64,000 bases of DNA. Source: Pseudomonadota bacterium. GTDB lineage: Bacteria > Pseudomonadota > Gammaproteobacteria > Burkholderiales > Burkholderiaceae_C. The position numbers and the translations under genes are program-made. The notes under the pieces are model-generated. The model was not told the origin of the DNA. It saw nothing but the letters and a program-made list of their open reading frames with translations, and did no database searches. Shown in pieces: positions 53,428 through 62,495 of this stretch (its first letter is position 1; the number at the start of each line of letters is the position of its first letter). The stretch is taken from NCBI GenBank assembly GCA_020161775.1, contig JAIUOW010000006.1, positions 62,001-126,000 of the forward strand, in the 5' to 3' direction.

Positions 53428-54417
53428 ATGACCAAACGACGATTCATCCAAACCACCCTCGCCTGCACCCTGGCCCTCGCCTCCGGCTGGGCCGCGGCCC
53501 AGCAAGGCCCCGGCGGCTATCCCAGCCGGCCGGTGACGCTGGTCGTTCCCTTCCCCGCGGGTGGCGCCAGCGACATCTTTGCGCGCAGCATCGGCCAGAA
53601 ACTCTCCGAGCGGCTCGGCCAGCCTTTCGTGGTTGACAACAAGCCCGGCGCGACGGGCCTGATCGGAACGACCCACGTCCAGCGTGCCAAAGCCGACGGC
53701 TACACGCTGCTGTTCTCCAGCAACAGCAGCCACGTGATCGCGCCGCTGCTCAAGACCAAGCCCGCGTTCGACTCGCTCGCGGACTTCGAGCCCGTGACCA
53801 TGCTGGGCCGCTATCCGTTCGCGCTGGACGTGAACCCCAAGCTGCCCGTCAAGACGGTCAAGGAGCTGGTGGAGCTGGCGCGCCAATCACCCGGCAAGCT
53901 GAACTTCGGCAGCATCGGCGAAGGCAGCGGCACGCACCTGGCGGCGGAGCTCTTTCGCCAGCGCACGGGCATAGACATCACCCACATCCCGTACAAGGGC
54001 ACGTCGGCGCTGGGCAATGCGCTGATCGCGGGCGAGATCCAGATCCAGTTCGACAGCGTGGGCGCGGCCAAGCCGCTGATCGACGCGGGCCGCGTGCGGG
54101 CGCTGGCCGTCACCGGATCGCAGCGCTCCCAGCTGCTGCCCAACGTCCCCAGCCTGGCCGAAGAGGGCATCGCCGGCGTGGACCCCACGATCTGGATCGG
54201 CACGTTCGCGCCCAAGGGCACGCCGGCCGAGATCGTGACGTTCCTGAACACCGAGATCCGCAAGCTGCTCAAGGAGAACGCTGACGTGCGCCGCATCTTC
54301 AACGACAACGGCGCCGACATCATCGGCAACACGCCGCAGGAGTTCGCCGCCGACATCGCCCGCGAAAAGGCCCAGTACACCAGGCTGGTCAACGAGCTGA
54401 AGCTCGTCAAGGACTGA
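53428..54417 (+). CDS. Bug/TctC-family periplasmic receptor of the catabolic module
   Basis: This 329-residue receptor has a signal peptide (MTKRRFIQTTLACTLALASG) and the family motifs PVTLVVPFPAGGASDIFARS, VDNKPGATGLIGTTHV and THIPYKGTSALGNALIAG. It should bind the carboxylated substrate of the module before uptake. No TctA or TctB transporter gene is next to it, as is common for Bug genes. It stands between the hydrolase and the VOC gene in the same direction. Confidence 0.9.
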   Translation: MTKRRFIQTTLACTLALASGWAAAQQGPGGYPSRPVTLVVPFPAGGASDIFARSIGQKLSERLGQPFVVDNKPGATGLIGTTHVQRAKADGYTLLFSSNSSHVIAPLLKTKPAFDSLADFEPVTMLGRYPFALDVNPKLPVKTVKELVELARQSPGKLNFGSIGEGSGTHLAAELFRQRTGIDITHIPYKGTSALGNALIAGEIQIQFDSVGAAKPLIDAGRVRALAVTGSQRSQLLPNVPSLAEEGIAGVDPTIWIGTFAPKGTPAEIVTFLNTEIRKLLKENADVRRIFNDNGADIIGNTPQEFAADIAREKAQYTRLVNELKLVKD

Positions 54418-54418
54418 C

Positions 54419-54826
54419 ATGCGGCTGCACGGCATCGATCACTTCACCATCCGGTGCCACCCGGACGAGCTGCCCATGTTGCTGGCGTTCTATACGGCAG
54501 CGCTGGGGCTGACGCCGGGCCCCCGGCCTTCGTTCGACTTCGCGGGCCACTGGCTGTACGCGGATGGGCGGGCGCTGGTCCACCTGGCGGCGAACGATCC
54601 GTCGCCGCCCGCGCTGCCCGCGGCAACGGGCCGGCTCGACCATGTTTCCTTGCGCACCAGCGGCCTTGTGCAAGCGCGCGAACGGCTGGACCGCTGCGGC
54701 GTGCCGCACCACGAGCTGCCGGTGCCCGGCATGCCCTTGCACCAGCTGTTCCTGCGGGACCCCACCGGCTTCAAGATCGAGTTGACGTTCGACGCCGCCG
54801 AAGCGAACACTGCCCCCGGTGGCTGA
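54419..54826 (+). CDS. VOC-superfamily protein (glyoxalase/dioxygenase fold)
   Basis: This 135-residue single-domain VOC protein starts MRLHGIDHFTIRCHPDELP and has a second beta-alpha half GRLDHVSLRTSG. A late Glu region (TGFKIELTF) completes the metal-site pattern H-x-E. It may be a lyase, isomerase or metal-dependent ring-modifying enzyme in the module. It starts one base after the receptor stop and overlaps the next gene by eight bases. Confidence 0.83.
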   Translation: MRLHGIDHFTIRCHPDELPMLLAFYTAALGLTPGPRPSFDFAGHWLYADGRALVHLAANDPSPPALPAATGRLDHVSLRTSGLVQARERLDRCGVPHHELPVPGMPLHQLFLRDPTGFKIELTFDAAEANTAPGG

Positions 54827-55736
54827 GGGCACGCGGGCAGAGGACGCGGCAGTCAACGCGGCCATCGACGCAGGCCTGCGGCACTGGGGCCCGCGCTGGG
54901 CCGGCGACATCCTGCAGTCGCGCGACGCCATGCTGCGCCTGTACGAGCCGCTGCTGCGGGCATCCGGTGTGCGACGCCGTCAGGCCGGCCAGGCGATCGC
55001 CTATGGGCCGCATGCGCGCCAGGTCATGGACGTGTTCGTGCCCGAGCGGGCACAGCGCGCGCCCCTGCTCGTGTTCGTGCATGGCGGCGCCTTCGTGCGC
55101 GGCGAGCGCGACCTCAGTCCGTACGTCCATGCCAATGTCGCCGCGGAGTTCGCCGCGCACGGCTATGTGGCCGCCAGCGTCGGCTACCGGCTGGCGCCGC
55201 AAGCGGCATGGCCCGAAGGCGCGTGCGACGTGCTCGCCGCCATGGCCTGGCTGCGCAGCCATGCGGCGCGGTTCGGGGCCGACCCGCACCGCATGTTCCT
55301 CATGGGCCACTCCGCTGGCTGCGCCCACTGCGCCACGGCGGCGTGGGACGCGCGCGCCAGCGGCACGCCACCGGACCTGGCCGGGCTGATCCTGGTCAGC
55401 CCCCGGTTGCGAATCGACCTGGGGGACGCCAACCCGAACCGGGGCGGGGTCCTGGCGTACTACGGCGCGGACCCTGCGGCGCACGCAGACCGTGCGCCCC
55501 TGTCCCGCCTGACGTTGCGCACGCCCGTCCTCGTGGTGTCGGCGGGCTACGAGAACCCCGGCCTGCATCAGGACGTGGAGGAACTCCAGGCCCAGGCCGC
55601 CGGGCCAGGCCAGGATGCCCGCCGGCTGACCCGCCTGCACTTTCCCGAGCACAACCACGTCAGCATCGTGGCGCAGTTCAATACGCACCTCAATCGGCTG
55701 GGAACGCAAATCAGGGACTGGTGTGAAGACAAATGA
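54819..55736 (+). CDS. Alpha/beta hydrolase, HSL/acetyl esterase type
   Basis: This 305-residue hydrolase has the HGG oxyanion motif at 88-90 (FVHGGAFVRG), nucleophile S165 in GHSAGCAH, and the late His in LHFPEHNHVSI. It belongs to the hormone-sensitive-lipase-like or kynurenine formamidase-like esterases. The start is a GTG overlapping the VOC gene end. It may remove an ester or amide group from the substrate before or after ring hydroxylation. It is convergent with the iron ABC permease. Confidence 0.87.
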   Translation: MAEGTRAEDAAVNAAIDAGLRHWGPRWAGDILQSRDAMLRLYEPLLRASGVRRRQAGQAIAYGPHARQVMDVFVPERAQRAPLLVFVHGGAFVRGERDLSPYVHANVAAEFAAHGYVAASVGYRLAPQAAWPEGACDVLAAMAWLRSHAARFGADPHRMFLMGHSAGCAHCATAAWDARASGTPPDLAGLILVSPRLRIDLGDANPNRGGVLAYYGADPAAHADRAPLSRLTLRTPVLVVSAGYENPGLHQDVEELQAQAAGPGQDARRLTRLHFPEHNHVSIVAQFNTHLNRLGTQIRDWCEDK

Positions 55737-55746
55737 AGTTTTCTTC

Positions 55747-57360
55747 TCAAGACGCTCTGCGCAGCGTGCGGCTGAGCAGCACCACGGGCAGCAGCCCCAC
55801 CAGGACCAGGGCCAGTGACGGCAGCGCGGCCTCGCCCAGGCGCTCGTCGCGCGCCAGCTGGTAGGCCACCACGGCCAGGGTGTCGGTGTTGAACGGGCGC
55901 AGCACCATGGTGGCGGGCAGTTCCTTCATCACGTCCACAAACACCAGCAGCGCGGCGGCGGCGGTGGATCTGCGCAGCAGCGGCCAGTGCACGCGCACCA
56001 GCAGGCCCAGGCCCGCCGTGCCCAGCATGCGGGCGGAATCATCAAAGCTGGGCGGGATGCGCGAATAGCCGCTTTGCACCGATTGCAGCGCGACGGCGCA
56101 AAACCGCACGAGGTAGGCCCACACAATGCCCAGCACCGTCGCCGTCACCCAGTAGCCCGCGCTGGTCTGGGGCGCGGCCTGCTGCAGCCAGCCCACCGGC
56201 AACAGCAGGCCGACCACGATCACCGCGCCCGGCACGGCGTAGCCCAGCCCCGCCAGCTGCACCACGCCGCGCGTCAGCACGTCGGGTGCGCGGCGCAGGC
56301 TCCAGGCCAGCAGCAACGCCAGACCCACGGCCAGCGCGGCGCTGATGGCACCCAGGCGCACGCTGTTGAACGCCCACTGCACGAAGCGGTCCCAGGGCAG
56401 CACGGACCAGTCGGCCGCCAGCGGGCGCAGCATGAACAGCACCGGCAACACAAAGCCCAGCAGCACCGGCAGCGCACAGATGCACCAGGCCAGCAACGCG
56501 CGGCGCCCGCGCAGGCGCACCGGCTGCGCCTCGGCCGAGCCGGCGCGCGCGCCGCGCCCGGCGGCGAACCGCATGCGCTTTTGCGCGCGGTGCTCCAGTT
56601 TCAGCAGCACGGCCACCACCACCAGCAGCATCGTGGCCAGCTGGGCCGCAGCGACGCGGTTGTCCATGGACAGCCAGGCCTTGTAGATGCCGGTGGTGAA
56701 GGTCTGGATGCCGAAGTAGCTGGATACGCCAAAGTCCGCCAGCGTCTCCATCAGCGCCAGCGCCACGCCCGCCGCCACGGCCGGGCGGGCCAGCGGCAGC
56801 GCCACGGTGCGGATGCGCCGCGCCAGCGGCGCGCCCAGCAGCCGCGCGGCTTCCATCAGGTGCGCGGCACGCTCGCTCAAGGCGGTGCGCGCCAGCAGGT
56901 ACACATAGGGGTACAGCGCAAACACAAACACCCAGGCCGCGCCGCCCACGCTGCGCACTTCGGGGAACACCCGGCCCTGCAGGCCGAAGGCGGCACGCAA
57001 GCCGCTTTGCAGCGGGCCGCTGAACTGCAGGAAATCGGTGTACGCATAGGCCACCACGTAAGCCGGCATGGCCAGCGGCAGCAGCAGCGCCCATTCAAAC
57101 GTGCGGCGTCCGGGGAAGTCAAACAACGTCACGGCCGCCGCCGTGCCCGCGCCCACAGCCGCCACGCCCAGTGCCACCAGCACGCACAGACGCAGCGTGG
57201 TCCAGGCGTAGTCAGGCAGCACGGTGCGCGCCATTTCGCCCAGGATCTGCGCGCTGGCGGCGTCCCATTGCAGCCACGACGCAAACACCGCCAGCACCGG
57301 CAACGTCAGCACCAGGGCCACCACGATCAGCAGGAAAGTTTGAAGCCGGCGCTCAGGCAT
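55747..57360 (-). CDS. Ferric-iron-type ABC transporter permease (FbpB/SfuB-like, fused double domain)
   Basis: This 537-residue membrane protein has about twelve helices and two binding-protein-dependent transport domains in one chain, as in the iron(III) permeases FbpB/SfuB. The two EAA loops are visible (SERAAHLMEAARLLGAPLAR and PPSFDDSARMLGTAGLG). The start at 57360 is preceded by a Fur-like box shared with the divergent ATPase gene. No ferric-binding protein gene is within the window. Confidence 0.9.
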   Translation of the reverse strand: MPERRLQTFLLIVVALVLTLPVLAVFASWLQWDAASAQILGEMARTVLPDYAWTTLRLCVLVALGVAAVGAGTAAAVTLFDFPGRRTFEWALLLPLAMPAYVVAYAYTDFLQFSGPLQSGLRAAFGLQGRVFPEVRSVGGAAWVFVFALYPYVYLLARTALSERAAHLMEAARLLGAPLARRIRTVALPLARPAVAAGVALALMETLADFGVSSYFGIQTFTTGIYKAWLSMDNRVAAAQLATMLLVVVAVLLKLEHRAQKRMRFAAGRGARAGSAEAQPVRLRGRRALLAWCICALPVLLGFVLPVLFMLRPLAADWSVLPWDRFVQWAFNSVRLGAISAALAVGLALLLAWSLRRAPDVLTRGVVQLAGLGYAVPGAVIVVGLLLPVGWLQQAAPQTSAGYWVTATVLGIVWAYLVRFCAVALQSVQSGYSRIPPSFDDSARMLGTAGLGLLVRVHWPLLRRSTAAAALLVFVDVMKELPATMVLRPFNTDTLAVVAYQLARDERLGEAALPSLALVLVGLLPVVLLSRTLRRAS

Positions 57361-57391
57361 GAAAGGGCAATAAGGCAGATGGCCATGTGAT

Positions 57392-57410
57392 GCAAATGAG
57401 AATTGTAAGC
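57392..57410. promoter_or_regulatory. Fur-box candidate between the divergent iron ABC genes
   Basis: The 19-mer GCAAATGAGAATTGTAAGC matches the 19-base Fur consensus at 12 positions, with the core AATGAGAAT intact. It lies midway in the 66-base gap between the permease and ATPase starts, so one site could repress both when iron is present. Confidence 0.68.
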
Positions 57411-57426
57411 ATCTACAATCCCTCAC

Positions 57427-58569
57427 ATGTACCTGGAAGTCTCGCAGCTGCGTGTGCAGTACCCCGGCCGCAGCCGCGCGGCGGTGGACGACGTGTCGTT
57501 TGGCCTGCGTGCCGGCGACATCGGCGTGCTCATCGGGCCGTCAGGCTGTGGCAAGACCACCTTGCTGCGCGCCGTGGCCGGGCTGGAGCCCGTGGCCGCC
57601 GGCGAGATCCGCCTGTCCAGGCAGGTGGTGGGCAGCGCGGCGCACAGCACGCCGCCCGAGCAGCGGCGCATTGGCATGGTGTTCCAGGATTACGCGCTGT
57701 TCCCGCACCTGGACGTGGCGCACAACGTGGCCTTTGGCATCCACCAGTTGCCCCGCGCCGAACGCCAGGCGCGCGTGGCCGAGGTGCTGTCCCTGGTGGG
57801 GCTGGACGGCAGCCAGCAGCGATTTCCCCATGAGCTGTCCGGTGGCCAGCAGCAGCGCGTGGCGCTGGCCCGCGCGCTGGCGCCGCGCCCGCAGCTGCTG
57901 CTGCTGGACGAGCCCTTTTCCAACCTGGATGTGGACCTGCGTGAACGGCTGGCCCATGAGGTGCGCGGCATCCTGAAAGCCGCGCAGGCCACGGCCTTGT
58001 TCGTCACGCACGACCAGCTGGAGGCCTTTGCAATTGGCGACGCCATCGGCGTCATGCACGAGGGCCGGCTGCACCAGTGGGACGATGCCTACACGCTGTA
58101 CCACCGCCCGGCCACGCGGTTCGTGGCCGACTTCATCGGCCACGGCGTGTTCACGCCCGCCACGTTGCAACAGGCGGGCAACCAGGTGGTCGTGCAGACC
58201 GCGTTGGGTGAGCTGACCGACGTGGCCGAATGCCCGCTGCCCGGCGCCTTTCCCTCGGGCCGCTGCGACGTGCTGCTGCGCGCCGATGACATCGTTCATG
58301 ACGACGATGCACCGGTCAAGGCGCAGATCATCCGCAAGTCGTTCCGCGGCTCTGAATTCCTCTACACGCTGCGCCTGCACACGGGCGAAACCGTGCTGGC
58401 CCACGTGCCCAGTCACCACGACCACAAGATCGGTGAATGGATCGGCATCCGCGCCGAAGTGGACCACGTGGTGACGTTTGACCGGGTGTGCCCGGCCAGC
58501 GGCGAGCTGTGCAGCATGCCGTGCGAGCAGGGCGGCGCGGGCGAAGGCTGCGCCGCTTCAGCGCCCTGA
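57427..58569 (+). CDS. Iron(III)-type ABC transporter ATP-binding protein (FbpC-like)
   Basis: This 380-residue ATPase has Walker A GPSGCGKT (37-44), the Q-loop MVFQDYALFPHL, signature LSGGQQQR and Walker B LLLLDEPFS. A C-terminal TOBE-like domain follows, with a Cys-rich tail (CPASGELCSMPCEQGG). It powers the divergent permease. FbpC-type regulatory C-terminal domains can bind iron, and the Cys tail is an unusual addition. The end overlaps the convergent plsC gene by 12 bases. Confidence 0.9.
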   Translation: MYLEVSQLRVQYPGRSRAAVDDVSFGLRAGDIGVLIGPSGCGKTTLLRAVAGLEPVAAGEIRLSRQVVGSAAHSTPPEQRRIGMVFQDYALFPHLDVAHNVAFGIHQLPRAERQARVAEVLSLVGLDGSQQRFPHELSGGQQQRVALARALAPRPQLLLLDEPFSNLDVDLRERLAHEVRGILKAAQATALFVTHDQLEAFAIGDAIGVMHEGRLHQWDDAYTLYHRPATRFVADFIGHGVFTPATLQQAGNQVVVQTALGELTDVAECPLPGAFPSGRCDVLLRADDIVHDDDAPVKAQIIRKSFRGSEFLYTLRLHTGETVLAHVPSHHDHKIGEWIGIRAEVDHVVTFDRVCPASGELCSMPCEQGGAGEGCAASAP

Positions 58570-59301
58570 AGCCCGAAGCCCCTTGACCGCCTCGCGCAGA
58601 TCCACCGCCCAGGCCCGCCGGTCACGCCCCTGTGCCTGCTGCGGCTGCCCGTACCGCACCACGGCCACAATCCCCGGCGTGGTCAGCGTGCGCCAGATCG
58701 AGCCGATCAGCGTGTCGTCGCCGATGTAGCACGGCGCCAGGCTGGTCTGCCCGGTTCGCCGGTCCATGAAGCTCAGGGCCACGGGTTGTACCGGGGCGCC
58801 AGCCGAGATGGCCGCCTGGATCAGGTTCGCATGAAACGGCAGCAGGCTGACGCCGTCGCTGGTGGTGCCTTCAGGGAACACGGCCAGGATCTCGCCGGCC
58901 TTCAGGCTGGCGGCCATCTGGTGCACCACGCGCATGGCGTCGCGGCGTGATTCACGCTCGATGTACAGCGTGCCCGCCCCGGTGGCCAGCGTGCCGATCA
59001 GCGGCCAGCGCTTGAGCTCTGACTTGGACACAAAGCGGCAGTGCCGCGCCGCATGCATGACCAGGATGTCCAGCCACGAAATATGGTTGGCCACCAGCAG
59101 CACCGGCCCGCCCGCGGGTGGCGTGCCGTGCAGCTGCAGGTCAATGCCCAGCACCGCGAGCATCTGGCGTGCCCAGACCTGGACGCGGGCGTCGCGCTGG
59201 TCTGGCGACAGACGCGGAAACACCAGCACGATGGTCAGCCAGCCGGCGCTCGCATGCCACAGGCCGCGCAGCAAGGTCCAGGCGGCCGCAAGCGATTTCA
59301 T
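58558..59301 (-). CDS. plsC: 1-acyl-sn-glycerol-3-phosphate acyltransferase
   Basis: This 247-residue membrane enzyme has the acyltransferase motifs NHISWLD (H73-D78) and FPEGTTS, and an N-terminal membrane helix. It adds the second acyl chain to make phosphatidic acid. It starts at 59301, adjacent to pyrC', and is the last gene of the minus-strand pyr group. The pairing of plsC with pyr genes is common in Burkholderiales. Confidence 0.92.
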   Translation of the reverse strand: MKSLAAAWTLLRGLWHASAGWLTIVLVFPRLSPDQRDARVQVWARQMLAVLGIDLQLHGTPPAGGPVLLVANHISWLDILVMHAARHCRFVSKSELKRWPLIGTLATGAGTLYIERESRRDAMRVVHQMAASLKAGEILAVFPEGTTSDGVSLLPFHANLIQAAISAGAPVQPVALSFMDRRTGQTSLAPCYIGDDTLIGSIWRTLTTPGIVAVVRYGQPQQAQGRDRRAWAVDLREAVKGLRASGR

Positions 59302-60606
59302 CTACGCCTTGTCCCAGCCCTCGTAGGCGAGCTGGCCGCCCGCAATCGTGCAGCGCACCCGCCCCGGCAGCTCGTAGCCCGAGAACGGCGTGTGCTTGCC
59401 CTGGCTGCGCAGCGCGTCAGGCTGCACCGTCCAGGCGGCCTGCGGGTCGAACACACATACATCCGCCACGCCGCCTTCGACCAGCTGGCCAGCGCTGGCC
59501 TGCAGCGTGCCCAGGGCCGTGCCCAGCACGCGGGCGGGCTCGCTGGTCAGCACGGCCAGCGCACGCGTGAGGCCGCAGCCGCTTTCCTGGCCCCATTTGA
59601 GCGCCAGGCTCAGCAGCAGCTCCAGCCCCGTGGCGCCAGGCTCGGCCTCGGCAAACGGCAGGGTCTTGGCGTCTTCATCCACCGGCGTATGGTCGCTGGC
59701 CAGCGCGTCGATGGTGCCGTCGGCCAGGCCCTCGCGCAGCGCGTCGCGGTCGCGCTGCTGGCGCAGCGGCGGGTTCAGCCGCATGCGGCTGTCAAAGTAG
59801 CCGATGTCGGCGTCAGTCAGGTGCAGCGAATTGATGCTGATGTCGCAAGTGACGGGCAGGCCTTCGTCCTTGGCCTGGCGCACCAGGGCCACGCCCTTGG
59901 CGCTGCTGATGCGGCACAGGTGCACGCGCGCACCGGTGGCGCGCACCAGTTCAAAAATGGTGTGCAGCGCAATGGTTTCCGCCGCCACCGGCACGCCGCT
60001 CAGGCCCAGGCGCGTGGCCAGCGCGCCGCTGGCGGCCACGCCCTTGCCCAGCCACAGCTCCTGCGGACGCAGCCACACGGTGTAGTTGTAGGTGCTGGCG
60101 TACTGCATCGCGCGCTGCAGTACCTGGGTGTTGGCCAGCGGCACCTCAGCCTGGCTGAAGCCCACGCAGCCGGCTTCGGTCAGCTCGGCCATTTCGGTGA
60201 GGATTTCGCCTTGCAGGCCGCGCGTGAGCGCGCCCAGCGGGAACACCCGCGCCTGGTGCAGCTTTTCGGCGCGGAATTTCAGCATCTCCACCAGGCCGGG
60301 TTCGTCCAGCACCGGGTCGGTGTCGGGCGGGCAGACCAGGCTGGTGACGCCACCGGCCACGGCGGCGGCCATTTCGCTTTCCAGCATGCCCTCATGCTCG
60401 TGGCCGGGTTCGCGCAGGCGCGCGGCCAGGTCCACCAGGCCGGGGGCCACGATGCAGCCCGTTGCATTGATCGTCTTGTTGGGGTTGAATTCGCCGGCCA
60501 CCTTGCCAATGGCGATGATGCGACCCGCGGCAATGGCCACATCGGCGATCTGGTCGAAGTTGCTGGCCGGGTCGATCACGCGGCCGTTCTTGATGAGGAT
60601 CTTCAT
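59302..60606 (-). CDS. pyrC': Dihydroorotase-like protein lacking metal ligands (PyrC')
   Basis: This 434-residue protein has the dihydroorotase fold and family segments (CIVAPGLVD, RLREPGHEHEG, GTIDALASDHTP). The zinc pair D-x-H-x-H-x-R is replaced by D59-L-A61-A-R63-L-R65. The later HH pair is replaced in ISINSLHLT, and the His after SDHTP is Val. It is therefore likely inactive, like the Pseudomonas PyrC' that only holds PyrB in a large complex. A working dihydroorotase must be encoded elsewhere. It follows pyrB after four bases. Confidence 0.85.
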   Translation of the reverse strand: MKILIKNGRVIDPASNFDQIADVAIAAGRIIAIGKVAGEFNPNKTINATGCIVAPGLVDLAARLREPGHEHEGMLESEMAAAVAGGVTSLVCPPDTDPVLDEPGLVEMLKFRAEKLHQARVFPLGALTRGLQGEILTEMAELTEAGCVGFSQAEVPLANTQVLQRAMQYASTYNYTVWLRPQELWLGKGVAASGALATRLGLSGVPVAAETIALHTIFELVRATGARVHLCRISSAKGVALVRQAKDEGLPVTCDISINSLHLTDADIGYFDSRMRLNPPLRQQRDRDALREGLADGTIDALASDHTPVDEDAKTLPFAEAEPGATGLELLLSLALKWGQESGCGLTRALAVLTSEPARVLGTALGTLQASAGQLVEGGVADVCVFDPQAAWTVQPDALRSQGKHTPFSGYELPGRVRCTIAGGQLAYEGWDKA

Positions 60607-60610
60607 GGTG

Positions 60611-61573
60611 TTATGCCTCGTTGCCGGCGACGATACCCATGACGGCCATGCGCACCGCGATGCCGAAGGTCACCTGCGGCAGGATCACGCTCTGCTTGCC
60701 GTCCACCACGGCGGAGTCGATCTCCACGCCGCGGTTGATCGGCCCTGGGTGCATGACGATGGCGTCGGGCTTGGCCAGCGTGAGTTTCTCGGGCGTGAGG
60801 CCAAAGCTCTTGAAGAACTCCTGGCTGCTGGGCAGCAGCGCGCCGCTCATGCGCTCGTTCTGCAGGCGCAGCATGATGACCACGTCGCAGCCCCTGATGC
60901 CTTCTTCCAGCGTGTGGCACACGCGCACCCCCATCTGCGCCATGTCCGACGGCACCAGCGTCTTGGGGCCGACCACCCGCACCTCGGCGCAGCCCAGCGT
61001 GGTCAGCGCGTGGATGTCGGATCGCGCCACGCGCGAGTGCAGCACGTCACCCACGATGGCCACGGTCAGGTTGGAGAAGTCCTTCTTGTAGTGCCGGATG
61101 GTGTACATGTCCAGCAGGCCCTGCGTGGGGTGAGCATGCCGCCCGTCACCGGCGTTGATCACATGCACATGCGGCGCCACGTGCTGGGCGATCAGGTAGG
61201 GCGCGCCGCTTTCGCTGTGGCGCACGACGAACAGGTCCGCCGCCATGGCCGACAGGTTGGCAATGGTGTCCAGCAGGGACTCGCCCTTGCTGGCCGAGCT
61301 GCGCGCGATGTCCAGGTTGATCACGTCGGCGCTCAGGCGCGTGGCGGCAATCTCGAAGGTGGTGCGGGTGCGCGTGCTGTTTTCAAAGAACAGGTTGAAC
61401 ACGCTCTTGCCGCGCAGCAGCGGCACCTTCTTGACCTCGCGGTCGTTCACGCTGACGAAATTGGCCGCGGTGTCCAGGATGTGGGTGATGATGTCCCGGG
61501 GCAGGCCTTCGATGGACAGCAGGTGGATGAGCTCGCCGTTCCTGTTGAGCTGGGGGTTGCGTTTGTAGAGCAT
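60611..61573 (-). CDS. pyrB: Aspartate carbamoyltransferase catalytic subunit
   Basis: This 320-residue transcarbamoylase has the carbamoyl-phosphate motif [13 protein letters not shown] (66-74 for STRTRTTFE) and aspartate-binding segments ([17 protein letters not shown]). It makes carbamoyl-aspartate, the first committed pyrimidine step. An N-terminal extension ([19 protein letters not shown]) is typical of class A enzymes that associate with PyrC'. It follows pyrR by two bases and shares its transcript. Confidence 0.95.
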   Translation of the reverse strand: MLYKRNPQLNRNGELIHLLSIEGLPRDIITHILDTAANFVSVNDREVKKVPLLRGKSVFNLFFENSTRTRTTFEIAATRLSADVINLDIARSSASKGESLLDTIANLSAMAADLFVVRHSESGAPYLIAQHVAPHVHVINAGDGRHAHPTQGLLDMYTIRHYKKDFSNLTVAIVGDVLHSRVARSDIHALTTLGCAEVRVVGPKTLVPSDMAQMGVRVCHTLEEGIRGCDVVIMLRLQNERMSGALLPSSQEFFKSFGLTPEKLTLAKPDAIVMHPGPINRGVEIDSAVVDGKQSVILPQVTFGIAVRMAVMGIVAGNEA

Positions 61574-61575
61574 GG

Positions 61576-62079
61576 TCAGGCGCCTTCCACCTTGAAGCTG
61601 AAGCGTCCGGCTTCGTCGCGCGCCAGCGCCAGCTGTTGCGCCGCCGGCAGGGTGACGCGCGCGGCGGCATGGTCGGCCTGCACCGGCAGTTCCCGCCCGC
61701 CGCGGTCCACCAGCACGGCCAGTCGCACGCTGGCCGGGCGGCCGTAGTCAAACAGCTCGTTGAGCACGGCGCGGATGGTGCGCCCGGTGTACAGCACGTC
61801 GTCCAGCAGGATCACGTGGGTGCCATTCACGTCAAAGTCCAGCTGGGTCTGCTGCGCGGCGGCGGCCAGGCCGCGCCGGGAGAAGTCGTCACGGTGCATG
61901 GCCGACGAAATGACGCCCGCGCTGCCGGGCAGGCCCAGGTCTTTCTGCAGCCGTTCGGCCAGCCAGGCGCCACCGGAGGTGATGCCCACCAGCCGCGCGT
62001 CGTTGCCCGCGCGCAATTGCTGCACACCGCGCAGCAGCTCCTTGTAGAGCGCCTCCGCATCCAACATCAGCGTGCTCAC
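61576..62079 (-). CDS. pyrR: PyrR bifunctional regulator/uracil phosphoribosyltransferase
   Basis: This 167-residue phosphoribosyltransferase-fold protein has the PRPP loop [18 protein letters not shown]. PyrR binds pyr mRNA in some bacteria and also makes UMP from uracil. In Betaproteobacteria the RNA-binding role is doubtful, and I see no attenuator upstream, since it overlaps ruvX by four bases. Salvage or a local protein role is more likely. Confidence 0.9.
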   Translation of the reverse strand: MSTLMLDAEALYKELLRGVQQLRAGNDARLVGITSGGAWLAERLQKDLGLPGSAGVISSAMHRDDFSRRGLAAAAQQTQLDFDVNGTHVILLDDVLYTGRTIRAVLNELFDYGRPASVRLAVLVDRGGRELPVQADHAAARVTLPAAQQLALARDEAGRFSFKVEGA

Positions 62080-62495
62080 TTCAAGCTCCTCAAAAACTGG
62101 TCAAGAATGATGCAGGCCGCCGCGGCATCTGCATCGCGGGCGCCCTCCTGCAGGGCTTCGGTGGTGCTGTAACGCTCATCCACCTCGAACACCGGCAACC
62201 TGAAGCGGCCATGCAACTGCCGGGCGAACCTGCGCGCGCGCTGCGTATTTTCGTGGCTGGCGCCATCCGGGTGAAAGGGCACGCCCACCACCAGCGCATC
62301 GGGCTGGTATTGCGCAATGCTTTTCTGGATGAGTGGCCACCGGGCGTCGCCCTCGGCCTTGAGGGTGCCGCGCGGCTGCGCATGCCCCAGCAGCCGGTTG
62401 CCGCTGGCCACGCCGGTGCGCTTCAGGCCGAAGTCAAAAGCAAGAAAGGTCTGGAGGTGAGGGGGGACGTCGGCCACGGCGGCTGCGTCCATCAC
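62076..62495 (-). CDS. ruvX: Putative Holliday junction resolvase / pre-16S rRNA nuclease RuvX (YqgF)
   Basis: This 139-residue RNase H-fold protein has the YqgF N-terminus FLAFDFGLKRTGVASGN and the metal-binding FEVDERYSTTEAL and DAAAACIILDQFL. It processes 16S rRNA ends and may resolve junctions. It overlaps yqgE by four bases, and pyrR by four bases, so the set is translated as a chain. Confidence 0.92.
   Translation of the reverse strand: MMDAAAVADVPPHLQTFLAFDFGLKRTGVASGNRLLGHAQPRGTLKAEGDARWPLIQKSIAQYQPDALVVGVPFHPDGASHENTQRARRFARQLHGRFRLPVFEVDERYSTTEALQEGARDADAAAACIILDQFLRSLK

Noticed and set aside
49942-55746. Repeat of the tRNA 3' end at the far side of the catabolic module (att site)
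   Set aside because: I looked at the junction after 55736 and saw no copy of the tRNA end, and there is no integrase gene in the block.
59041-60642. Plus-strand open frame of 533 codons opposite plsC and pyrC'
   Set aside because: Antisense to two real genes; low-complexity His/Arg/Gln product.
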